A DNA stretch of 39,535 bases, from assembly GCA_016198745.1 (NCBI GenBank), contig JACQHZ010000166.1, positions 1 through 39,535 on the forward strand, written 5' to 3'. Under the pieces are notes generated by a model. The model had not been told where the DNA came from. It did no database searches and worked only from the letters and a program-made list of their open reading frames with translations. Position 1 is the stretch's first letter, and every line of letters starts with the position of its first letter. A program made the translations under genes and the position numbers. Positions 8,393 to 17,757 of the stretch are shown one piece after another. This DNA is from Verrucomicrobiota bacterium (GTDB taxonomy: Bacteria; Verrucomicrobiota; Verrucomicrobiia; JABWAM01).

Positions 8393-9340
8393 TTACGGAT
8401 CGTAATAATTCCGCAAATACTTCCAGCTGGGACCGCCTCCGTCCAATGCGTGTTTGATGGCCGCCACATGTCCATCCAGATAGACCATGTTGGCCCGGCG
8501 TCCCGGATGGCGAAAAGCATAGTAAAACCCCCTGTTGCCGCCCGTATAGTTCCAATAAATCGGGTCGGTGTTGTCGATGTCAATGAAGTATTCACTGACT
8601 CCTCCGTCACCTATGTCCTGGCAATCAACGACCAGCGTCGCGTCGGAAGGCGCGCCTGCATACTGAACGGAGGGCGCACTCCAAGGATTGGATTCTGCAA
8701 AGCTGGGTAGCTTTGAAAAACCTCGTTGCGGAACGCCGTATTGGTAGCCGCTGACACTCCAATTGACAACATAACTGCAGCCGTTGAGACTGTACTCATA
8801 GTAGTCTTTGGTGACAGCTTGGCAGCCGTTGGACGGGTTGCGCTTCGACTTGTATTCAGCCGGGCAATGCAAAACTTTTGCGCGCCGCATGGAACCCCAA
8901 GGTTCGGTGCTTCCCAAATAGCCGCCTCGCGCAAGGAAGTTGTGCCATTGGTTGGGTGCAGAACCGTTTGCGGGCATATAATCATCCCAATCGTTGGCGT
9001 AAAGGGCAAAGGCATGCCCGATCTGTTTCAGGTTATTCATGCAAACAATGGCCTTGGCACTTTCCCTTGCATTCTTCAATGCCGGCAGCAGAAGCGCGGC
9101 CAGGATGGAGATGATGGCAACCACCACCAGCAACTCGATGAGCGTGAAGCCCCGCAGGGCGGAGCGAGACACGAGACACGGATCATGAGACACGGGGGCT
9201 GAGGCGTGAATCGCCTGCCCCGTCCCGCTCAGCGGGATGGTGAATCGTGAATCACAGCAAAGCGGTTGCCGTGACTTGCAGCAAAACTGCATCGTTCGGT
9301 CGCCACGGCGAATCCGTCCTTTGGCGGATGAATTGTTCAT
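8393..9340 (-). CDS. Type II pseudopilin-like protein, RHPG-DGH type
   Basis: A class III (prepilin) signal is clear: [35 protein letters not shown], cleaved after Gly-64 by a prepilin peptidase and N-methylated, followed by the long N-terminal helix and [17 protein letters not shown]. The C-terminal part ends in [17 protein letters not shown], a motif related to the H-X9-DG C-terminus of PVC pseudopilins. The 63-residue leader implied by ATG 9340 is unusually long. GTG codons at 9193 and 9172 would give 14- and 7-residue leaders, and one of them may be the true start; the upstream part contains short GAGACACG repeats. Such pilin-like proteins are numerous in PVC bacteria and often lie in polysaccharide-use loci; their function is unsettled. 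Confidence 0.85.
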   Translation of the reverse strand: MNNSSAKGRIRRGDRTMQFCCKSRQPLCCDSRFTIPLSGTGQAIHASAPVSHDPCLVSRSALRGFTLIELLVVVAIISILAALLLPALKNARESAKAIVCMNNLKQIGHAFALYANDWDDYMPANGSAPNQWHNFLARGGYLGSTEPWGSMRRAKVLHCPAEYKSKRNPSNGCQAVTKDYYEYSLNGCSYVVNWSVSGYQYGVPQRGFSKLPSFAESNPWSAPSVQYAGAPSDATLVVDCQDIGDGGVSEYFIDIDNTDPIYWNYTGGNRGFYYAFRHPGRRANMVYLDGHVAAIKHALDGGGPSWKYLRNYYDP

Positions 9341-9472
9341 GATGAAATACGGATAACTGATTACTGATCACTGCCTCCTCATTTCCCCGCTCGGCGCGCG
9401 CAGGACCTGGGATGTGAACGCAATGCAAATATGTCCGCCATTTGACTGATCGGGTATGTCAATGTCTTGATA

Positions 9473-9537
9473 TGTGGCACAGCCGTCCCCGGCTGTGGTT
9501 TCTCCTGCGGAACACAGCCGGGGGCGGCTGTGCCACA
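9473..9537. repeat. Double-hairpin palindromic element B
   Basis: A 65-bp element with a 13-bp outer inverted repeat (TGTGGCACAGCCG / CGGCTGTGCCACA) that contains two perfect 8-bp hairpins, CACAGCCG-TCCC-CGGCTGTG (9478-9497) and CACAGCCG-GGGG-CGGCTGTG (9513-9532). It lies in the 236-bp gap between the DUF4838 gene and the pseudopilin gene on the minus strand, where it could attenuate read-through. Architecture is shared with elements A, C and D although the sequence is different. Confidence 0.8.
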
Positions 9538-9576
9538 CATTTTCCGGTGAGCACCTGAACCGTTGCTTCGCATGGG

Positions 9577-12075
9577 CTATTTTTCGGTGGATTCGTAGAG
9601 GAATGGGCGGCGGAACATCCCACCCATGTGGTGCGGATTATGAATGCGCAGAGCGAGGGTGTTCTTGCCAGGCTGGATTTTACCGGCGAGGTCCACATCC
9701 CATTCGAACTTGTAATCGCTCAGCCACCATAGTGACGGGAACGGGCGATACGCGACAAGGCGGCCGTTGCAGTAGAGCCAGCATTCGTTGAACAGACCGG
9801 GAAAACGGATGTGAACCTTGCCCTTGGCCGCGCCGGAACCAATCTCGATGTCGGTGCGATACCAGGCGTGGCCATTGTAATAATTGTAATCGGGGTGAAG
9901 GACGCCCTGCGCCTGCGCGTACAGATCGGTGCGGAGCATTTCCCACCGGCTGCCGCTGTGAATGCGGCTCTCGATGCTGCCGCGGTTCTTCAGTCCCTGC
10001 CACTCGCGCAAATCCACTGGCGCGCTCGCCCAACGGCGAACAACGCCCGCGTCGTGGGGATCGCGCCGAAACGCCCATTCCAGCGGGGTTTTCATCAAAA
10101 GCGCGCCTTTTGCGCCGTCGGTGAAAGCGAGCAGATCGCGATATTGCTTCACTTCGCCGCACCACCAGGCGGGTCCGCCGGCCTCGGTCTCCTCGGCCAC
10201 GCCGATGACGCGGGTGGTGAAGGTCGTGTTCATGGCCGCCAGTTCCTTGCGCGCGGCCAGGCCCTTCTCGCCCGCGGCAACCGCCGCCTTGTAATCGCAC
10301 TCGGTTGCGGCGGCTGTGACCATCGCGACATAGTTTTCGAGCACGCCGAAACCGAGGCGGGTGAATTTCATCCTTTCATCGGGTCTCCCGCCGCCTGCGC
10401 CGGGCTGTTTCATGGCGGCCTCGGCAGTTTCGAGATGTTTCCTCAGTTCCTCGATCAACTGCGGCGTGTAGATCGCGGGGATGACGAAATACTCGTGTTC
10501 GGTCACGATCGTATCGTTCCACGCCTTGAAGATCGCGTTCCAGTAGGCGGCCATCGGTTTTGCAGCAGGACCGTAGAACTTCCCGTAAAACTCGGCCAGC
10601 ATTGCCTCTGCGTCGGCATCGGGATTCCACATCAGTTGGCCGCGAAGATAAAGGTTCAGGAAGACGGTTGCGATTGCGTTGCGGCTCTCGGTGGCGACGC
10701 CGAGGATGCCGGCCTTCCGGTAATGTTTGAAGTCGTCGCGGATGGTGGCAAGCGATGGGTTCGGGAGGTCGCGCCAGACGAGCATGCCCTGGTCGTAATC
10801 GTAAATCGCCACGCGCCCCTGCATGACCTCGGCCCAGCGATACATGATGTCGCGATATTCCTGTTGCGGCGGCGAACGCGGATCGTCCATGCCGTGATTC
10901 GGATCAACGTCAATCGGCGCAAGGTAGGCGATCAGCGGCTTGGCGGCGACGATGTCTCGTTGGGGGGGGATGGTGATGTTCGAGTAAGCGAGGAAACCGA
11001 GTTTGGTCGGGCTGTTCGGATGCTGTTTCATCAGGATTTCCGCGACATGATTGTAGAACACCATGAAACCGTCGGTGAGCGTCGGGATGAGAAAGTATTT
11101 GTCGAATAGCCCTGCCTGCAGTTCCTTGTCCTTAGGCGAATCCGATTTGTACGTGCCATCCTCCATGCCGAGCGAGATGGAGGGCACGCCCTTGCCAAAC
11201 TCGGCGGCGATTTGTTTGGCGACATGCTCCGCGGTGGCGTCTTCGGCGATCGGGACGGCGAACATGTCCTTCCCGGCCGGGATGATGTCCTTGGTGTAGG
11301 CGTTGAGTCCATGGCCGCTGTGAACGTTGACGTTGTTCATGAAATTGCGGCGCTTGAACTCCTCCCGTCCCGCCTGTTCGCCGTTCCAGGCGATCCAGTA
11401 ATTTCGGATTTCGAAGGGCGGCGCCCAGGCAACATCAAGCTTGCCGATCTTCAACACGGGTTGTTGGGGGATGCATTCCCCGAAGTCCGATGGCAGATAC
11501 CATCGGCATCCCCATTGACGCAACAGTTCGACGGCGGCGTAGTAATGCGAATCATCGTTGGCGCCCGCGAGATACACTCGATTCGCCGCACGCCGCAGCA
11601 CGATGGCATCGGCCTGCAACACGGGATTCTTTTTGGCGACCTTCGCCAGTTCCTTGCGCAAATCGGGTTCGGCCTGAAGCGCCTCCTGGCCCATGATGAG
11701 AAGCGGGGTTTTGGCCTTGAGCGCCGCTGCAATGGGTTCCGTAGCATTCGCGATTGCCGGCTTGGCGCCGCTCATCCGTTCGATATAAGAGGCCAGGTCG
11801 CCGGCTGCCCGCTTTTCCCATTCGCCCGCCTGCGGCGACACAATGATCGCGGCATCGGTTGCGCCTTTTTCGGCGATCACCAAATCATCTGTTCCCGAAA
11901 CCCCTGCCACTTGAGCGCCAGAGAATTGCACGCACCCGATTGTGAGTATTCCAATCCAGATCAAAAGCAGATTCTTAATTTTCAGCTCGATGCGGGTGAA
12001 TGCGGGCCGCCGCCGTCGCTCCCAAATCCGGGCGATGCGGCGCTTCCGCGACGGGCCATTTTCTTGAACAACCAT
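9577..12075 (-). CDS. DUF4838 domain carbohydrate-active protein with alpha-glucuronidase-like N-terminal domain
   Basis: The 832-residue protein has three regions. Around residues 60-190 is an alpha-glucuronidase/hexosaminidase N-terminal-like domain (DLASYIERMSGAKPAI, YYAAVELLRQWGCRWYLPS). The large central DUF4838 region carries RNYWIAWNG, NNVNVHSGHGLNAY and LGFLAYSNITIPPQR. A C-terminal galactose-binding-like jelly roll follows (HIRFPGLFNECWLYCNGRLV...NTLALRIHNPHHMGG). A hydrophobic segment (NLLLIWIGILTIGCV) near residue 35-50 indicates export. I use ATG 12075 because the track start at 12141 is a TTG. The leader is oddly long and basic and contains the prepilin-like AFTRIEL just before the hydrophobic segment. 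Substrate is unknown. The divergent AraC gene is a likely regulator. Confidence 0.82.
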   Translation of the reverse strand: MVVQENGPSRKRRIARIWERRRRPAFTRIELKIKNLLLIWIGILTIGCVQFSGAQVAGVSGTDDLVIAEKGATDAAIIVSPQAGEWEKRAAGDLASYIERMSGAKPAIANATEPIAAALKAKTPLLIMGQEALQAEPDLRKELAKVAKKNPVLQADAIVLRRAANRVYLAGANDDSHYYAAVELLRQWGCRWYLPSDFGECIPQQPVLKIGKLDVAWAPPFEIRNYWIAWNGEQAGREEFKRRNFMNNVNVHSGHGLNAYTKDIIPAGKDMFAVPIAEDATAEHVAKQIAAEFGKGVPSISLGMEDGTYKSDSPKDKELQAGLFDKYFLIPTLTDGFMVFYNHVAEILMKQHPNSPTKLGFLAYSNITIPPQRDIVAAKPLIAYLAPIDVDPNHGMDDPRSPPQQEYRDIMYRWAEVMQGRVAIYDYDQGMLVWRDLPNPSLATIRDDFKHYRKAGILGVATESRNAIATVFLNLYLRGQLMWNPDADAEAMLAEFYGKFYGPAAKPMAAYWNAIFKAWNDTIVTEHEYFVIPAIYTPQLIEELRKHLETAEAAMKQPGAGGGRPDERMKFTRLGFGVLENYVAMVTAAATECDYKAAVAAGEKGLAARKELAAMNTTFTTRVIGVAEETEAGGPAWWCGEVKQYRDLLAFTDGAKGALLMKTPLEWAFRRDPHDAGVVRRWASAPVDLREWQGLKNRGSIESRIHSGSRWEMLRTDLYAQAQGVLHPDYNYYNGHAWYRTDIEIGSGAAKGKVHIRFPGLFNECWLYCNGRLVAYRPFPSLWWLSDYKFEWDVDLAGKIQPGKNTLALRIHNPHHMGGMFRRPFLYESTEK

Positions 12076-12225
12076 GTCAACCGGAACTATCGCCGCAAAG
12101 CCTTTCGAGAACAAAAGTTTTCCTTTGCTGTCCTTTTGCAAAAAATTGTCGGCCGCTTCTTTTGCTCATCGCGAATCAAGAATTTTGGTTGCTCACCGAC
12201 CGCCAGCTTTCATAATCACTCCTGA

Positions 12226-13182
12226 ATGAAGACGAAACGTTTGGGCGTCGGGAAACGCTACTGGCGGGGCGGAAAAGTGCCGCTGGGGGTCGAGTATTAT
12301 CATTTTCCGAGCAAATTCGCCCAGGATTTCCTGCTCCACGTAGCGGTGTTGGGACGATCATCCACGCCGACGGGTTTTCGCCATCAGCACGAACACGAGG
12401 CCCGGTTTCTCCTGCATTATATCCGTCGCGGCGAACTCTGGCACCAGGTGAGGGAACGCGTCCACCGGCTCGGTTCGGGAAGCGTCTGTTTGATGGATTT
12501 GCGCGAACCCGTGCGTTACGGCAACGACGGACCGCGCGCGGCGGACAATTGGTGGGTTTGTTTCGACGGGAAAGAATCACCGCATCTCCAAAGCAGGCTT
12601 TGCGCCGATGAAAATCCGGTCTTCACGGGAGTCAACCTCAAGCGTTTTGAAACCTTGTTTCGCGAATTGCTCGCCATTACCGTCCACAAACCGCCTGCTT
12701 ACGAATGGAGGGCGTCGGGTCTGCTCACGCTCCTGCTGGCGGAGTTGTCCGCTTCGCGGAGGGATGAGGAAAAATTTGACATCGATCTGGTACCCATCCC
12801 GAAACAGACCGGACCGCTGTCTTTGCCGGTGCGCGACAGCCTTCGTTACATGGCGCGATTTTACCGCGACCGTCTGGACCTCAAGGGACTCAGTTCGGTG
12901 TCGCGGTTGAGCTTGTATCATTTTGCCCATCAATTTCAGCGCGAAACGGGCATGTCGCCGATGAACTACCTGAGTCGTTACCGCATCGAGCAGGCCCGCC
13001 GCATTTTGAGCGCAAGCCATCATCCGATCCACCAGGTCGCAAAGATGGTCGGAATTTCGAATCCGTTCAATTTCTCCCGTCTGTTCCACAAGTTCGCCGG
13101 TTCCACGCCTGCAAAATACCGCGCACGGGCAAGACGCCTGGCAGTCATGGCGCGGAATCGTGCCTGCGCGGGAGGGCGATGA
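12226..13182 (+). CDS. AraC family transcriptional regulator
   Basis: This is a 318-residue AraC/XylS-type regulator. The N-terminal half is cupin-like (FRHQHEHEARFLLHYIRRGELWHQV then LGSGSVCLMDL) and probably binds a sugar. The C-terminal 100 residues hold the two helix-turn-helix motifs: LSSVSRLSLYHFAHQFQRETGMSPMNYLSRYRIEQARRIL and HPIHQVAKMVGISNPFNFSRLFHKFAGSTPAKYR. It is transcribed away from the DUF4838 gene; 150 bp separate the two ATG starts, so a shared control region with regulation of the DUF4838 gene is a reasonable inference. The last 20 residues (ARRLAVMARNRACAGGR) look like a non-conserved tail. Confidence 0.9.
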   Translation: MKTKRLGVGKRYWRGGKVPLGVEYYHFPSKFAQDFLLHVAVLGRSSTPTGFRHQHEHEARFLLHYIRRGELWHQVRERVHRLGSGSVCLMDLREPVRYGNDGPRAADNWWVCFDGKESPHLQSRLCADENPVFTGVNLKRFETLFRELLAITVHKPPAYEWRASGLLTLLLAELSASRRDEEKFDIDLVPIPKQTGPLSLPVRDSLRYMARFYRDRLDLKGLSSVSRLSLYHFAHQFQRETGMSPMNYLSRYRIEQARRILSASHHPIHQVAKMVGISNPFNFSRLFHKFAGSTPAKYRARARRLAVMARNRACAGGR

Positions 13183-13296
13183 TCGCCGTGGCTGAAGGCG
13201 ACGGCGCCTGTTCCGGGCCTGCCCCGGTTGCGGCCACGCTCACGGATATTTCCAGGTCCAATTATGCTGGGTGCGGTCATAAACTGAGCTTTCAAT

Positions 13297-13369
13297 TGTA
13301 GGGGAGGGCTTTATGTCCTCCCATCTGATCGGAGCGGGATGGTCCCGCCATGGCGGGACATCCCCTACA
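13297..13369. repeat. Double-hairpin palindromic element C
   Basis: The outer inverted repeat TGTAGGGGA (13297-13305) / TCCCCTACA (13361-13369) encloses a hairpin GGGAGG...CCTCCC (13302-13322) and a perfect 18-bp palindrome GTCCCGCCATGGCGGGAC (13342-13359). The right edge overlaps the last codons of the GntR-pseudopilin reading frame (ends at 13365), so the end of that protein is encoded by the repeat. No other gene is in the 182-bp gap to the AraC gene. Confidence 0.75.
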
Positions 13370-14570
13370 CGGGGCAGCTGAACCGGATCAAAAAAACACA
13401 ATTTATGCCCGTGTTGAGTATATGCTTGCCCGTCTGCAGGTAATGTTGGACGGCGGCAACGTGGCCATCGTAATAGAGCACATTCGCGCGATTTCCGGGA
13501 TGGCGAAATCCGTAGCCATAAGCCCGGTTGTCCAGCCCCCATTGATCGTCAACATGATCATCAAAATTAAAATACCCATACCCCCAATCCCCATTGTAGT
13601 CATCGGGGACACCCCCATTGTTGTCGTTCGCATACAAGGAAAATGCGGTGTAGAGTTGCTTCAAGTTGCTCATGCACACGACCGATCGCGCCGACTCGCG
13701 GGCGTTTTTCAACGCCGGCAACAACAAGGCCGCCAGCAGGCTGATGATGGCGACCACGACCAGAAGCTCGATGAGCGTGAATGCTCCGGCAAAAACAGAT
13801 CGTTTTCCCGGTGCCCGCTTCCCGTTTCGCGCTGAGGGTTGAGATTCTCCCGTCCCGAAATGGTCGCCGCTCAAAACAGCCGCGATCCCGTCTTCCTTTG
13901 AAAGAAGGATATGTCTGCGGATTGTTTTTTCCGCCGCATCGGGGTCGCGCGAGGCCAGCGCGCGGACAATGTCGCGATGCCGCGGAATGTTTCTTGAATC
14001 CGGCGGCGAACCCAGAGGGGTGGTGATTCCCATTTGAATGCAGCATTCCACAAGGCTTTGCGTGGAAAGAATTCGCGCGATGGTCCTGTTCCCGCTTAAC
14101 CGGGCGATTTGGTTGTGGAAATCCTTCTCCAACCGTTGGACTTCACCCCACTGCTTTGGGTCTGCCAGTTGCTTGATGAGCAAGCAATCCTCCAGCGCAT
14201 CAATCCTGTCCGCCATTTTTCGCAATTGAAAAAGCTGGGGCCGGCTTGCGCGTTTGCAGGCGAGGCGGGCGGCAAATCCTTCCAGGATCATGCGCACATC
14301 CATGATCTCGCATTGTTCTTCCAGGCCGATCTTGCGGACGAATGTGCCCGACCGATGGATCCTCTCAAGGACGCCGGCGGACACCAGCCGCTCGAAGGCC
14401 AGCCTCACAGGGGCGCGTCCCACGCGCATTTCACGCGCGACCGACTCTTCGCCAAGCTTTTGGGCCGGACGAAGCATGCCCTTGCGAATCCGTTTGATCA
14501 GTTCGGCGGTGCAACGGTCGGCATGGGAGGTCCCCATGTTGAGAAAGGATTCGTTTTGATCGAAAGGCAT
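13365..14570 (-). CDS. GntR/FCD-type regulator fused in frame to a pseudopilin
   Basis: One uninterrupted frame of 401 codons carries two complete modules. Residues about 10-75 are a GntR winged helix ([52 protein letters not shown]). Residues 80-235 form an FCD ligand domain ([40 protein letters not shown]). After a 30-residue linker comes a prepilin signal, [33 protein letters not shown], with cleavage before Phe-264, then [20 protein letters not shown] and a C-terminal [17 protein letters not shown]. The track start (14585) is TTG, so ATG 14570 is used. A TTG codon about 34 codons before Phe-264 could start the pseudopilin separately. The last residues overlap repeat C. Either a genuine fusion or a recent deletion that joined two neighbouring genes; the frame itself is certain. 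Confidence 0.78.
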   Translation of the reverse strand: MPFDQNESFLNMGTSHADRCTAELIKRIRKGMLRPAQKLGEESVAREMRVGRAPVRLAFERLVSAGVLERIHRSGTFVRKIGLEEQCEIMDVRMILEGFAARLACKRASRPQLFQLRKMADRIDALEDCLLIKQLADPKQWGEVQRLEKDFHNQIARLSGNRTIARILSTQSLVECCIQMGITTPLGSPPDSRNIPRHRDIVRALASRDPDAAEKTIRRHILLSKEDGIAAVLSGDHFGTGESQPSARNGKRAPGKRSVFAGAFTLIELLVVVAIISLLAALLLPALKNARESARSVVCMSNLKQLYTAFSLYANDNNGGVPDDYNGDWGYGYFNFDDHVDDQWGLDNRAYGYGFRHPGNRANVLYYDGHVAAVQHYLQTGKHILNTGINCVFLIRFSCPV

Positions 14571-14586
14571 GCCCAAACCATACAAT

Positions 14587-14598
14587 CTAGCATACTAG
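14587..14598. promoter_or_regulatory. CTAG-CATA-CTAG, possible operator of the GntR gene
   Basis: CTAGCATACTAG lies 16-28 bp upstream of the ATG of the GntR-pseudopilin gene, overlapping TACTAGTA. CTAG is rare in many bacterial genomes, so two copies in 12 bp at this place are noticeable. GntR/FCD regulators usually bind short imperfect palindromes near their own promoter. Assignment is by position only. Confidence 0.3.
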
Positions 14599-14684
14599 TA
14601 GGCAACTCATTTCTTGCCCTGAAGGACTACAATCCGACCTGTTTCTGGGTGATGGTGAACCGGGGGATCAGTTTGGGCATATCA

Positions 14685-14720
14685 GATTCATTCAAGCTTT
14701 TTCGTCAAACCTTCAAGACA
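14685..14720 (+). repeat. 36-bp repeat, copy 1
   Basis: GATTCATTCAAG-CTTTTTCGT-CAAACCTTCAAGACA here and the copy at 22859-22894 agree at 33 of 36 positions by eye. Both copies lie on the plus strand shortly upstream of a broken gene (a deleted URO-D here, a truncated pseudopilin at 22925). It may be a shared promoter or leader segment, or the edge of a mobile or duplicated unit. Confidence 0.65.
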
Positions 14721-14791
14721 AATGACGCGCCTGATGGCATGATAAGAATTCCTCTCACCATCCATTGGCAACAGTCACCCCAGGAAAATCC

Positions 14792-15031
14792 ATGAACGGG
14801 CGCGAAAGATATTTGGCCGCGATTCTTTTTGAAAAACCCGACCGGATTCCATTCCAACCCGGTAAACCACGCGAGATAACCCTGACAACCTGGCGCCAAC
14901 AGGGGCTGCCGGAAGGGGCGGACTGGTTCCAGTGTCTCTGTAAACAGATGGAAAAAATGCTGGCAGGCGTGGTTCCCGACCGGGTGCATATCAACGAGGA
15001 CATGGCTTACAAGCAGAAACCGATCCGATGA
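14792..15031 (+). pseudogene. URO-D superfamily gene with internal deletion
   Basis: The first 50 residues (MNGRERYLAAILFEKPDRIPF..., WRQQGLPEGADWFQCLCKQM) match the N-terminus of the intact URO-D protein at 3772-4899. The sequence then jumps to VVPDRVHINEDMAYKQKP, which corresponds to VPDFIVISEDMAYKSKP in the middle of that protein, and stops after two more residues. About 170 residues are missing between the two blocks and the whole C-terminus is lost. The junction is in frame. The stop overlaps the ATG of the next ORF (ATGA). Confidence 0.85.
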
Positions 15032-15348
15032 ATGAATTCAGCTTGCGGGATTTCAGTGAACTCGCGGCGTCGCGGGAACAGTCGCGCGCGCCGGTTTGGG
15101 ACGCGCTGTGGGGGCGGCGTTCGATCGGACGCCTGGCCGTCCAGGTGACGGCTGATCCCGAGTGGATCGAGGAAGCGCAACGAATTGTTGCGGCCATGCC
15201 GTTGGCGGAACCCTCCTCGCAACCGCCGGGGTGGACCGAAGAATGGCGCAAGAGCGTGCAGAATGACCTGGCGGTCGGCGAGATTCCGCTGTGGAACGAC
15301 CTGTGCCGCGCCGCCGGCGCGGAGTGGAACTCCGTGGGTTTAAAATGA
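15028..15348 (+). CDS. Hypothetical protein, possibly a gene remnant
   Basis: I do not recognise this 106-residue ORF. It starts with an ATG that overlaps the end of the deleted URO-D gene and ends with ATGA into the next reading frame, so it is placed like an operon gene. It is charged and Trp-rich (DALWGRRSIGRLAVQ, PGWTEEWRKSVQNDL, LWNDLCRAAGAEW), with no signal peptide or membrane segment. Because both neighbours are internally deleted genes, it too may be the two ends of a longer protein. Confidence 0.45.
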   Translation: MNEFSLRDFSELAASREQSRAPVWDALWGRRSIGRLAVQVTADPEWIEEAQRIVAAMPLAEPSSQPPGWTEEWRKSVQNDLAVGEIPLWNDLCRAAGAEWNSVGLK

Positions 15349-16221
15349 ACTCCTATTCAATCCCCAACGAACCGCGCTTCGCGCCGCTGCGTCTCGAGGC
15401 CGAACATTACCTGAAACCCGCCGGCTTTGTTCCGGGCGAACGGCGTGACGCTCGTCTGCACATCGCCGTGGCGGCCGGCAACGGCGCGGCGGAAGGATAT
15501 TCGATCGAGCGAACGAATCAGCGCCTCACGATTCGCGCGGACGGCCCGCGCGGCGCGGCGCACGGGTTTCATCACGCGCTGCGGTTGCTGGGGTTTGGAT
15601 TCAGTTTCTTCGCCGACGCCACTCCCAAACAGCCGGTGCTGCGCTGGCCCGCGGCCGACGACACATTGCGCGTTCAACCGGCGTTCGCAACGCGGGGACT
15701 TCTGCCTTGGGGTAATCTATTGAACAGCATCAACGTTTGGAACTTCGAGGACTACGCGCGTTACCTGCTGACGCTGGGGCGCTGGGGCGGCAACTTCGTT
15801 TGGTTTCACAATTACGACTTCGAGCCGCTCGCCGCGTTCCGCGACGCCGAGGGAAAATGGTCTTACGGAAAGCCATATCCGAACTCGTTCAACCCGCCAT
15901 GCGGAGGCGTTCCCGGCATTCGCGTCGGGAAATTTCCGCACGGCACGGCGCGCCATTTCCCGGATGCGCGGCGCGGCGTCTGGGGAGCGCGCCACGCCTT
16001 TGCGCGCGATTCAATCGCGGCGGCGCAGACCGAGTTTCGCCGGAGGGTCGCGTTTGCTTGCCGATTACCGGCGCGGCGTCATGAAAGTGGAGCGTCTCTG
16101 GAAGGAGGTCTTCCGCGCGCAGGCGGCCCGGCTTGATACCCGCAGCGATCTCGGCACGCTGGCCACCATCAACGTGAAAGCCTGGCCGAAATGGAAGGAA
16201 TTCGTGAAGGCCGTCGAATAA
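15345..16221 (+). pseudogene. Alpha-glucuronidase/GH20b-like carbohydrate enzyme gene with internal deletion
   Basis: The 5' part, starting at MNSYSIPNEPRF, encodes a domain like the N-terminus of GH67/GH20-type enzymes: YSIERTNQRLTIRADGPRGAAHGFHHALRLLGFGF, then FATRGLLPWGN and YLLTLGRWGGNFVWFHNYDFEPL, and further HGTARHFPDA and HAFARDSIAAAQTEFRRRVAFA. Near 16050 the sensible sequence switches frame to ADYRRGVMKVERLWKEVFRAQ...NVKAWPKWKEFVKAVE, which looks like the true C-terminus and stops at 16221, directly before the ATG of the next gene. The catalytic middle is absent. The track ORF to 16136 is therefore an N-terminal piece with a frameshifted tail. Confidence 0.75.
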
Positions 16222-17640
16222 ATGCAATCCAATCCTCATCTCATCCTCGATCAAGAATCCGTGGCCGAATCGCACGGCGTCACGTTTCACCTCAACCCCG
16301 CGATGAAGCATCCCGAGAATCCGGTGATGCTCCCCGGCGAGCCGCACCAATGGGACAGCCTGTGCGTGAGCTGGCCCGGCACCGTGCTCTACAGTCCGGG
16401 TGACCGGAAATTTCGCTGTTGGTATACGGGACTGGACGTCATGCAGACGCCTGATCGCACCTGGCATTGCGGCTACGCCGAGAGCGGCGGTGGCGTCCAC
16501 TGGACAAAGCCCAATGTCGGACAGGTCGAGCTTTTCGGGAAGCCGACCAATTGGATCAAGCCGGATTGGAACACCAACCTGCTCAGCCTGGTGTTTGAGA
16601 ACCCGCTGCCGGACGCCCCGCCCTCGCAGCGATTCGGCGGTTACTGGGGAGAATCCCGTGCGACCGATGCGAAAGTGGATTTCAAGCAAACCCTGTTCTG
16701 CAAGAGCCTGGCTTGGTCGCCGGACGGCAAAATCTGGACGCGCGCCGGCACCGCCTATGGCGAGATGGTCCGCGCGCCATTCCTGGATGTCTCCCAACTC
16801 CTTTACGACCCGGATGATCCGGATCCGAGTTACCGATGGAAGGCTTACGGCCAGCTCTTCAAACCGCGGCCCGATGGCAGCGGTTGGCCGGGCGTCCGCA
16901 ACATCGCGCTGGCGCACGGTGTGGATCCCATGCACTTGAAAGAGCCGCCGCTTGACGATTTCGATGCGCGGATCATCTTCGCTCCCGAGAAGGGAATCGA
17001 CGAGGAGATCCACTTCGCCGCAGTTCAGAAAATCGGCGCGACCTACCTTATGCTGTTCGAGTCCGACCGATTCAGCCAAAACCCGCTTCACGGCGATCTG
17101 CGGCTCGCGGTCAGCAAGGACGGACGCCATTTCCGTCGCATCCATCCGCGCACACCCCTGGTCGCGACCGGTCCCAAGGGCAGGTGGGATGAAAACCTGC
17201 TCGTGACGAATTCCGCTGGCTGGCAGGAAGTCGGCGACGAAATCTGGATTCACTACTTCGGCTGTCCGCGGATGTACCAGCATTGGCCCGCGCAATACGC
17301 CGTCAACCCCGAACGGCGCGGCTGCTTCTTCGCGCCCGTTTATCTCGGCTTGGCAACGCTCCCGCGCGACCGGTTTGCCTTTGCAACAGGCGAGGGCGCG
17401 CTGACAACCCAACCGTTGGAGATGGGCGACGCTGGCTTTTGGCTGAACGCCGAAGGCGAAAGCCTGAGCGTGGCTGCGCTGGATGCATCCCGAAAACCGA
17501 TGGCGCTTGGAACATTGGGCGGCGAGCGGCGACAGACGGTTTATCGCAAGGTTCTTTGGAAGAACACTCCGCCGCGCGGAAAATGCCGCTTGCAAATCAA
17601 ACTCAAGGCTGGAGATAAACTCTTCAGCGTGCTGTGTTGA
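16222..17640 (+). CDS. Five-bladed beta-propeller glycosidase-like protein (GH32/GH43/GH130-like) 1
   Basis: This 472-residue protein has repeated propeller-blade patterns: GTVLYSPGDRKFRCWYTGLD, WHCGYAESGGGVHWTKPNVG, KSLAWSPDGKIWTRAG, LRLAVSKDGRHFRRI. Such 'S.DG..W' strands with small acidic clusters are typical of GH32/43/130-type enzymes acting on sugars or oligosaccharides. A paralog with the same order of blocks is at 24158. No signal peptide is present. The start codon directly follows the stop of the upstream pseudogene (TAAATG). A C-terminal sandwich-like tail (GKCRLQIKLKAGDKLFSVLC) is shared with the paralog (GKSIRIAFKLHDAHLYSF). No specific substrate can be deduced. Confidence 0.75.
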   Translation: MQSNPHLILDQESVAESHGVTFHLNPAMKHPENPVMLPGEPHQWDSLCVSWPGTVLYSPGDRKFRCWYTGLDVMQTPDRTWHCGYAESGGGVHWTKPNVGQVELFGKPTNWIKPDWNTNLLSLVFENPLPDAPPSQRFGGYWGESRATDAKVDFKQTLFCKSLAWSPDGKIWTRAGTAYGEMVRAPFLDVSQLLYDPDDPDPSYRWKAYGQLFKPRPDGSGWPGVRNIALAHGVDPMHLKEPPLDDFDARIIFAPEKGIDEEIHFAAVQKIGATYLMLFESDRFSQNPLHGDLRLAVSKDGRHFRRIHPRTPLVATGPKGRWDENLLVTNSAGWQEVGDEIWIHYFGCPRMYQHWPAQYAVNPERRGCFFAPVYLGLATLPRDRFAFATGEGALTTQPLEMGDAGFWLNAEGESLSVAALDASRKPMALGTLGGERRQTVYRKVLWKNTPPRGKCRLQIKLKAGDKLFSVLC

Positions 17641-17757
17641 ACAGTTGGGCAGGGCACGATTTCACCTTCCAACGACGCCTTGGAAAACAACTCGATGAAC
17701 TTTTCCATCAGCATCGGATGAAGAAAGATGGCTCTGTTGAGATCCTCATGCGATGGA

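Noticed and set aside
9811-11109. 432-residue plus-strand ORF
   Set aside because: Shadow of the DUF4838 gene; low-complexity His/Gly/Val-rich translation without a recognisable family.
15889-17595. 568-residue minus-strand ORF
   Set aside because: Antisense frame of the propeller gene; no domain signal, and long antisense ORFs are expected in GC-rich DNA.
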